In this document: positions 24,028 to 28,117 of the stretch, one piece after another | Layout of the letters: each line of letters opens with the position of its first letter | Position numbering within the stretch: position 1 is the stretch's first letter | Source of the DNA: Syntrophorhabdaceae bacterium PtaU1.Bin034 | Lineage (GTDB): Bacteria; Desulfobacterota_G; Syntrophorhabdia; Syntrophorhabdales; WCHB1-27 | Direction of reading: 5' to 3' | DNA: 28,117 bases | Assembly: GCA_002067405.1 (NCBI GenBank) | Contig: MVRP01000038.1 | Coordinates: forward strand, 1 to 28,117 | Position numbers and translations under genes: made by a program | Notes under the pieces: generated by a model | The model's input: only the letters and a program-made list of their open reading frames with translations | Told to the model about the DNA's origin: nothing | Databases searched by the model: none

Positions 24028-25704
24028 CTAACCGAGATCGACCAGCAGTTTGCTCAGCTGTTCCCGCGTTCTGCGGATCTCATCCGTTTCTCCCGCAGCT
24101 TGAGACAAGAGTGTCTCTATGGTCAAAAGCTCTTTGCTGACGTACTCCAGAGCCTGCTCCCTGATCTCCTCAATGCACCTGTTGATGCGTACCTCCCACT
24201 GGTAAGCGAGACGGGAGAGATGAACATCCACAACCCTCGGAACCTGCTTCTCAAAATGCTTTTCGAACACCCGTCGAAAAATGAACATGGGAATGAGAAA
24301 CCAGAGCAGATCGAAGTGGAAGTCAAAGACCTTGGTGAATGCCACGTCGGGGTGGCTGGGTTCAGAGACCTCGACAACCCAGTCAACGCTTTTTGGTTTT
24401 ATGCCGAGCACTTTCTCGATGTTGTCGGCGAGGAGGTTTCTAAAGAGTTCAATGGAGCGGGATATTGTTTGATGCGCCTTCTTCAGGGTGCCGAAGAAGT
24501 GCTTGTATTCCGTCCTGGATATGTAGTCCATCTCGGTGATCATGTTCTCTTCCAACCACTTTTCGTATGTGCGGGTAAGCTTCCACAGGTTCCCTTTCCA
24601 GTGGGGCATGTCTTCGGACAGCCTGACGAGGAGCTTTTTGAAAAGCTTTGTCCTGTGCACGTCGTCGAGGTACGTCGCTATGAGGGTTCTTGTTTTTTGC
24701 ATGGATTCGCGGGTGATCAGAGAAAGCTCGGACTGCATCAACTCATAGTTCACCTTCTCATCGAGGACCAGCTTCCTCAGGTGTTCCCGGTCCGAGTCCG
24801 CCTTGCCGGACGCGGTCAGGGCGATATCAAGGTAAGCCAGGCACTGTCTCGCAAGGGAACGTACTTTGTGTTGAACAATACCTCTGAACTCGGCGTCACG
24901 ATTCTTGGAGAGGCCGACGAGAAGCTGGTCGAAAGAACCTTTGTACAGTTCCTTTTCCTTCACCGTGGAATAGAGCAATATCTGGAAATCCATGTTGAAT
25001 TCGCGTTTGAGTGAATCCGTGAAGAACTGCACGACTTCCTTCTGCTGTTCTTTTGACAGGAGATCGACCTTCGTGAGAAGAAGAACCACCCTCGGGGTAA
25101 ACTCCATCAACTGCCGGACGAGGGCAAGATCGTTCTCGGAGAGCGGCCGGTCAGAGCTGATCGCAACTATGGCAGCTCCCACCCGGGGAAGCCATTCTTC
25201 TGAAATATCTGTATTGTATTTGAAGATGCTGCCGAGACCCGGGGTGTCCACGAGCCTGAGCCCGGCGTATGGTTCGAGAGATGGCAACTCGATGTCCACG
25301 ACCTCAACGTTCTTTTCGTTGGCCGGGTTTTTTGCTTCGGAGATGAACTCGTCGACAACGGGGAGGTCAACCTCTGTTGCTGTACCGTCGAAGCGCAGAA
25401 CCACCGCCCTGGGCTTGTTCCCGTACTTGAGCCTCGTGATAACGGTGGTTACCGGAATGACGCCTACCGGCAGAACGGGCTGCCCTATGAGGCTGTTTAT
25501 GAAAGAGCTCTTTCCCGCCTTGAATTGCCCGAGGATCGCCACATCGATAAGGGAGTCCTGCCCGAAAAGCCCTTCGCACGCTTCTATCTGTCGATTGAGA
25601 GAAACAAGCCGGTAACGGCCTGTGGTACTGCGGACAAGGTCTATGACTTCCTGGTGGATGGCCCGACCGGGGTCCGGATGGATGCGGTCCGCTGGGTGTT
25701 CCAT
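24028..25704 (-). CDS. Bacterial dynamin-like GTPase
   Basis: This 558-aa protein has all GTPase motifs: G1 GQFKAGKS (59..66), G2 Thr in PVTTVIT (85..90), G3 DTPG (153..156) and G4 TKVD (211..214). A helical stalk follows. A hydrophobic segment, DLLWFLIPMFIF (about 465..476), is a candidate membrane paddle. A coiled helical tail ends the protein. The ATG at 25704 has GGGAGGG 4 bp upstream. Bacterial dynamin-like proteins remodel or guard the cytoplasmic membrane; some take part in phage defence or stress response. It is co-directional with the MFS-to-MutS operon, 339 bp upstream of it, and could be a functional partner (inference). Confidence 0.9.
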   Translation of the reverse strand: MEHPADRIHPDPGRAIHQEVIDLVRSTTGRYRLVSLNRQIEACEGLFGQDSLIDVAILGQFKAGKSSFINSLIGQPVLPVGVIPVTTVITRLKYGNKPRAVVLRFDGTATEVDLPVVDEFISEAKNPANEKNVEVVDIELPSLEPYAGLRLVDTPGLGSIFKYNTDISEEWLPRVGAAIVAISSDRPLSENDLALVRQLMEFTPRVVLLLTKVDLLSKEQQKEVVQFFTDSLKREFNMDFQILLYSTVKEKELYKGSFDQLLVGLSKNRDAEFRGIVQHKVRSLARQCLAYLDIALTASGKADSDREHLRKLVLDEKVNYELMQSELSLITRESMQKTRTLIATYLDDVHRTKLFKKLLVRLSEDMPHWKGNLWKLTRTYEKWLEENMITEMDYISRTEYKHFFGTLKKAHQTISRSIELFRNLLADNIEKVLGIKPKSVDWVVEVSEPSHPDVAFTKVFDFHFDLLWFLIPMFIFRRVFEKHFEKQVPRVVDVHLSRLAYQWEVRINRCIEEIREQALEYVSKELLTIETLLSQAAGETDEIRRTREQLSKLLVDLG

Positions 25705-25870
25705 GATGCCCTCCCGAAGCTCCCTGCAGAGGTCCGAAAAGCAACTGACACTCTGAAAGAGCCTTCATGTGATAGGAGTTATCAGTCCCTGTCGGGCAGT
25801 TAAGGCGAACCCCATCGCCTCGAATATTTTAGCATATGCACGAACGGCTTACAATGAAAACCCCCTTCGG

Positions 25871-25899
25871 TTTACTGTTTTCTTTTTTCGTTATATATG
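25871..25899 (+). promoter_or_regulatory. Possible promoter of the binding-protein gene
   Basis: TTTACT (25871..25876) and TATATG (25894..25899) are spaced by 17 bp, and the start codon follows about 46 bp downstream. The match is moderate. Confidence 0.35.
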
Positions 25900-25945
25900 C
25901 GAGTCTATAGCGTAGCAGTTGATTCTTAAATCAGAAGGTGGATCA

Positions 25946-26794
25946 ATGAAGAAAGCAACCAGAGCCATTCTATGTGTATTCGCGGTGCTATCGTTCTTGT
26001 CCTTTGGACAAACACCTCGTTCCTGTGCTGACGAGCTTCTCGTTTTTGCCGGCGCAGCGAGCAAGCCGCCCACCGAGGAGGCGGCAAAGGCCTTCGAGAA
26101 GAAGACCGGGGTAAAGGTCAACGTAACCTTCGGAGGGTCGGGGTTTGTCCTTTCGCAAATGACCCTTGCAAGGAAAGGAGACATCTACTTTCCGGGGTCA
26201 TCCGATTATATGGAAATTGCCAAGAAGAAGGGGTTCGTATTCCCCGAGACGGAGCAGTATGTAGTGTATCTTGTCCCAGCCATAAACGTGCAGAAGGGCA
26301 ACCCGAAGGGGATCAAGTCGCTGCGCGACCTTACAGGGCCGGGGCTCAGGGTCGCCATAGCAAACCCTGACGGGGTCTGCGTCGGGCTCCATGCGGTGGA
26401 GATCGTGGAGAAAAACCTTGCCTCGGAAGAAAAAGCCGCGTTCAGAAATAACCTCGTCAACTACACCGAGAGCTGTGAAAAGACGGCCACCGCCGTATCT
26501 CTGAAAACCGTTGATGCCGTGATAGGCTGGAAAGTGTTCCAGTACTGGGATCCCGATCGCATCGAAACCATACCGCTCAAGAAGCGGGAGGTTGTTCGTA
26601 TCGGATATATCCCCATAGCGATCTCAAAATTCACGTCAAACAGAGCGCTTGCCCAGAGGTTCATTGATTTTCTCCTTTCCGATGAAGGAAAGGCGCTGTT
26701 CAAGAAATACCACTACTTCATGAGTCCCAGGGTCTACCCTCCCGATACACGTGCGTTTTGCCCGGGACTGCTGTTTATCCTTGTCCCAGTATGA
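25946..26794 (+). CDS. Molybdate/tungstate-type ABC substrate-binding protein, 3'-truncated by an IS fragment
   Basis: The ATG at 25946 follows AGAAGGTGG; the longer frame from 25919 is unlikely. A signal peptide (KKATRAILCVFAVLSFLSF...SCA) precedes ELLVFAGAASKPPTEEAAKAFEKKTG. That is the ModA/WtpA-type start with the ligand-binding serine/alanine loop. FGGSGFVLSQM and DIYFPGSSDYM follow. The family normally ends soon after KALFKKYHYFMS. Here the native sequence stops near 26722, and the last ~23 residues (PRVYPPDTRAF...) are read through the antisense of a transposase fragment. The permease and ATPase genes that usually follow are absent. The protein may still fold, but the transporter is incomplete. 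Confidence 0.8.
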   Translation: MKKATRAILCVFAVLSFLSFGQTPRSCADELLVFAGAASKPPTEEAAKAFEKKTGVKVNVTFGGSGFVLSQMTLARKGDIYFPGSSDYMEIAKKKGFVFPETEQYVVYLVPAINVQKGNPKGIKSLRDLTGPGLRVAIANPDGVCVGLHAVEIVEKNLASEEKAAFRNNLVNYTESCEKTATAVSLKTVDAVIGWKVFQYWDPDRIETIPLKKREVVRIGYIPIAISKFTSNRALAQRFIDFLLSDEGKALFKKYHYFMSPRVYPPDTRAFCPGLLFILVPV

Positions 26795-26854
26795 AATCGA
26801 TTCATATGCATATTTGACCCCGGTCTTCTTATTGGTCTGATACACGATAGCCAT
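26723..26854 (-). pseudogene. N-terminal fragment of an IS1634-type transposase
   Basis: A minus-strand frame from the ATG at 26854 (AGGAGGG upstream) reads MAIVYQTNKKTGVKYAYES, then SYWDKDKQQSRAKRTCIGRVDP. It resembles the N-terminus of IS1634/IS4-like transposases (IVYQTNKKTG, YWDKE, KCIG-LDP). Only ~44 codons remain before the sequence turns into the binding-protein gene. The rest of the IS and its other end are missing. The family name is from memory of the N-terminal motif. Confidence 0.6.
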
Positions 26855-27010
26855 GCACGATTCCCTCCTTTCCTATATGTTGTAACGAGGACAAATTCAA
26901 GGACAATCGTATCAAAACCTACTGTTATTAAGAAGTTGTGTTCATTTTCTCGTCACATTTGCTCGGGAAGTCAGGATAATGGCGAGCACAAACGGAAACG
27001 GTAGGGGGCA

Positions 27011-27259
27011 ACGTATAACCTCATCCGCGTGTCTTCCGCAGATCAGAAAACGCACCGCCAGCGCGAAGGCATCGAGAAGGCGAAGATAAAGGGCGCCTAC
27101 AAAGAACACAAGCGCGTGTTGATTCCCCTCTAGGTTCAGGAATTCCCGTCCCTGGCTACACCTGGCTGCAACAAAACTCTGTTGGCGAAACGCTTTGGAA
27201 TCAGCAGGGAACCCGTTACCGCTACCCGGCAATCTGATATCCTTGGAGAGATGCTATGA
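27011..27259 (+). pseudogene. Remnant of a serine recombinase (resolvase/invertase)
   Basis: One frame gives TYNLIRVSSADQKTHRQREGIEKAKIKG, then a stop. The N-terminal catalytic RVS motif is fused directly to the RQREGIEKAKxKG segment that normally lies ~120 residues later. After a frame change, LLAKRFGISREPVTATRQ at 27179..27236 matches the C-terminal helix-turn-helix of the same family. It is an internally deleted, dead gene. Confidence 0.65.
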
Positions 27260-27372
27260 AGAAAAAGAGGTCTGTGAATGAATCATCCGCCAACCTGAAC
27301 CAGGGCAAAGTCGTGTCAACGGAAGGACTCGATCCGCTCCACGTGCCTCGTTCTGTGAATTCATCACAATGA
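27256..27372 (+). CDS. Small ORF coupled to the following gene
   Basis: This is a 38-aa frame beginning MKKKRSVNESSANLNQGK. Its ATG overlaps the recombinase remnant's stop by 4 bp, and its TGA overlaps the next ATG by 4 bp. No homology is recognised and there is no good ribosome-binding site. It is listed because of the two ATGA junctions; it could be chance. Confidence 0.3.
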   Translation: MKKKRSVNESSANLNQGKVVSTEGLDPLHVPRSVNSSQ

Positions 27373-27653
27373 GCGACAAGAACCGCGAGAGGCTGGTGGC
27401 CGAGTCCGTGAGAAAGGCGATCGCAGAGAGACACGCCGCAGGGCTACCGACCTGCCACGGCAGTGAGATCCAAAGACGTGATCCGCATTTTGCAGAATAT
27501 CTCACAGCCGGTATGATTGATGACATGACATCGGGGCCGCTCTACTATCAGAATGGATGGCCGACAATAAAGACAAGTTCCATAGACTGTAGCAAATTTG
27601 TAGCAGAAGGCGTCCGAAAGACCCGAATGTATAGAAAATACCGGAAACGATAG
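27369..27653 (+). CDS. Small hypothetical protein before a terminator
   Basis: This 94-aa protein begins MSDKNRERLVAESVRKAIAERHAAGLPTCHG, with a helix and then the T-HG pattern seen in many short unannotated proteins of integrative elements (from memory, uncertain). The basic C-terminus is KTRMYRKYRKR. A clear terminator follows the stop immediately, which supports transcription. It lies at the right end of the putative element B. No function can be given. Confidence 0.5.
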   Translation: MSDKNRERLVAESVRKAIAERHAAGLPTCHGSEIQRRDPHFAEYLTAGMIDDMTSGPLYYQNGWPTIKTSSIDCSKFVAEGVRKTRMYRKYRKR

Positions 27654-27677
27654 AAAGCCCGTTGTGGCTTTATTTTT
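27654..27677 (+). terminator. Rho-independent terminator
   Basis: AAAGCC (27654..27659) and GGCTTT (27666..27671) pair around a 6-nt loop and are followed by ATTTTTG. It lies directly after the stop of the small gene at 27369..27653. Confidence 0.8.
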
Positions 27678-27736
27678 GAAGAGTTACGTTGAAATCCAGA
27701 CGAGAAGCGGTTTCGTTATAAATCGACTTTTTAGAG

Positions 27737-27775
27737 TCCTAAGTCCAGTGCGTCTGCCAGTTCCGCCACTCTCGC
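27737..27775 (-). pseudogene. Orphan 5' half of tRNA-Leu
   Basis: These 39 bp are identical to the 5' half of the intact tRNA (9891..9929): acceptor 5' strand, D-arm, anticodon 5' stem and loop CTTAGGA. The 3' half is absent, and identity starts exactly at the anticodon loop. It is best read as a recombination junction (attR-like site of element B). Confidence 0.9.
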
Positions 27776-27782
27776 GTGCTTG

Positions 27783-27812
27783 ATATTATTACGTTTTCTG
27801 TGAGCATGTCAA
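27783..27812 (-). promoter_or_regulatory. Promoter in front of the orphan tRNA half
   Basis: TTGACA (27812..27807) and TAATAT (27788..27783) are 18 bp apart on the minus strand, the same as for the intact tRNA. It would transcribe the tRNA half and the unrelated sequence beyond it. Confidence 0.65.
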
Positions 27813-27819
27813 TCTCGGA

Positions 27820-28117
27820 GCTGCAAATTGCGGCAGAATTGTAGCAATTCCTGCCGGAGGCCTCCCTGAGGCCCCTTTGCGAAGACTGCCCATGCGCTGT
27901 CCAAAGAGGGTTTGGCCCGGCCAGAATCCGGCCGATTGCGATCGGGAAGACCCGCTCCGAGATACGTCGTACCTTGATGAACTGGAGTACCCCCCGGAGC
28001 GTGTTCGACTTGGGTATGCCCCGTTTCTCACCGTTCCTCGACTTGACCACCGTGATGCTCCGCGAGGTGAAGTCGGCGTGCTGACACTTGAGGTTAAGGA
28101 TCTCCCTTCTGGAGCAT
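27820..28117 (-). pseudogene. Second broken tyrosine integrase, partial at window edge
   Basis: From the window edge the minus strand reads RREILNLKCQHADFTSRSITVVKSRNGEKRGIP. It is homologous to the element B integrase and keeps the box I region that the latter has lost. After FPIAIG (about 27936) it jumps to the tail region RILAGPNP. About 230 bp with the HxxR, GHK and Tyr motifs are missing. The copy is diverged from that at 9943..10946 (several substitutions per 50 bp), so it is not a recent duplication. Confidence 0.8.

Larger units (their letters stand above)
9891..27743. mobile_element. Putative decayed integrative element B on the 5' side of tRNA-Leu
   Basis: Inference. Both ends carry the tRNA-Leu 5' half starting at TCCTAAG (9891 and 27737). 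Both also carry the same tRNA promoter and a related broken integrase beyond. An element whose att site holds the tRNA 5' half plus promoter would leave exactly this layout. The left end keeps int (broken), an excisionase-like gene, a dnaC-like gene and a truncated replication gene. The rest is the MutS/HEAT/AAA/dynamin block and a recombinase scar. Alternative: a duplication of the tRNA region by ordinary recombination, with the middle genes belonging to the backbone. Confidence 0.45.

Noticed and set aside
23989..25014. 341-aa plus-strand frame opposite the dynamin-like gene
   Set aside because: The minus-strand protein has all GTPase motifs. The plus-strand frame is a mirror of its codon bias.

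Overview
The window looks like an accessory region of a Gram-negative, probably strictly anaerobic bacterium. A deltaproteobacterial/Desulfobacterota-type origin is my inference; it rests on the anaerobic sulfatase-maturase-type radical SAM protein, the integrative-element gene styles and a G+C-rich backbone. The central landmark is a tRNA-Leu(UAG) gene on the minus strand (9848..9929). It appears to have been used as an integration site from both sides.

Layout. (1) 1..2913 is backbone: the C-terminal end of a radical SAM/SPASM protein, and a secreted beta-lactamase-family serine hydrolase with a good sigma70-type promoter. (2) 2914..9897 is a compact integrative element ('element A'), more AT-rich than its surroundings. 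It is bounded by a perfect 52-bp direct repeat of the 3' part of tRNA-Leu. It carries a membrane protein, four minor pilin/pseudopilin genes (GspI/H/J/K-like), a replication-type winged-helix protein, a small zinc protein, an excisionase-like protein, an XRE regulator and an intact tyrosine integrase. Four pairs of CATAA motifs, each at exactly 11-bp spacing, look like integrase/excisionase binding sites. (3) 9848..9966 is the complete tRNA-Leu with its promoter. (4) From 9930 there is a second, decayed element ('element B') on the 5' side of the tRNA: a broken integrase, an excisionase-like gene, a DnaC-like loader and a 5'-truncated replication gene. At about 12.65 kb this breaks into truncated plus-strand genes (an unknown C-terminal fragment and a TauE/SafE N-terminal fragment).

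(5) 13489..23688 (minus) is a tightly packed seven-gene operon, read from right to left: MFS transporter, small helical protein, zinc-ribbon/cyclase-like/AAA ATPase, HEAT-repeat protein, a large helical protein with Cys/His zinc motifs, and two different MutS-domain-V ATPases. Most boundaries overlap by 4 to 8 bp. A dynamin-like GTPase (24028..25704, minus) lies just upstream. I know of no characterised system with this composition, and it is my best candidate for something undescribed. (6) 25.8..27.7 kb is a scar region: a molybdate/tungstate-type binding protein truncated by a transposase fragment, a serine-recombinase remnant and two small ORFs ending at a clear terminator. (7) 27737..28117 repeats the 5' half of tRNA-Leu, its promoter and a second broken integrase. 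The homology starts exactly at the 7-bp anticodon loop.

The two tRNA junctions overlap in exactly TCCTAAG, the complement of the anticodon loop. This fits a 7-bp tyrosine-recombinase crossover used both by element A (which replaces the tRNA 3' half) and by element B (which replaces the 5' half and promoter). On this model element B spans about 9.89..27.74 kb, and the MutS/HEAT/AAA/dynamin genes are its cargo or were captured in the same island.
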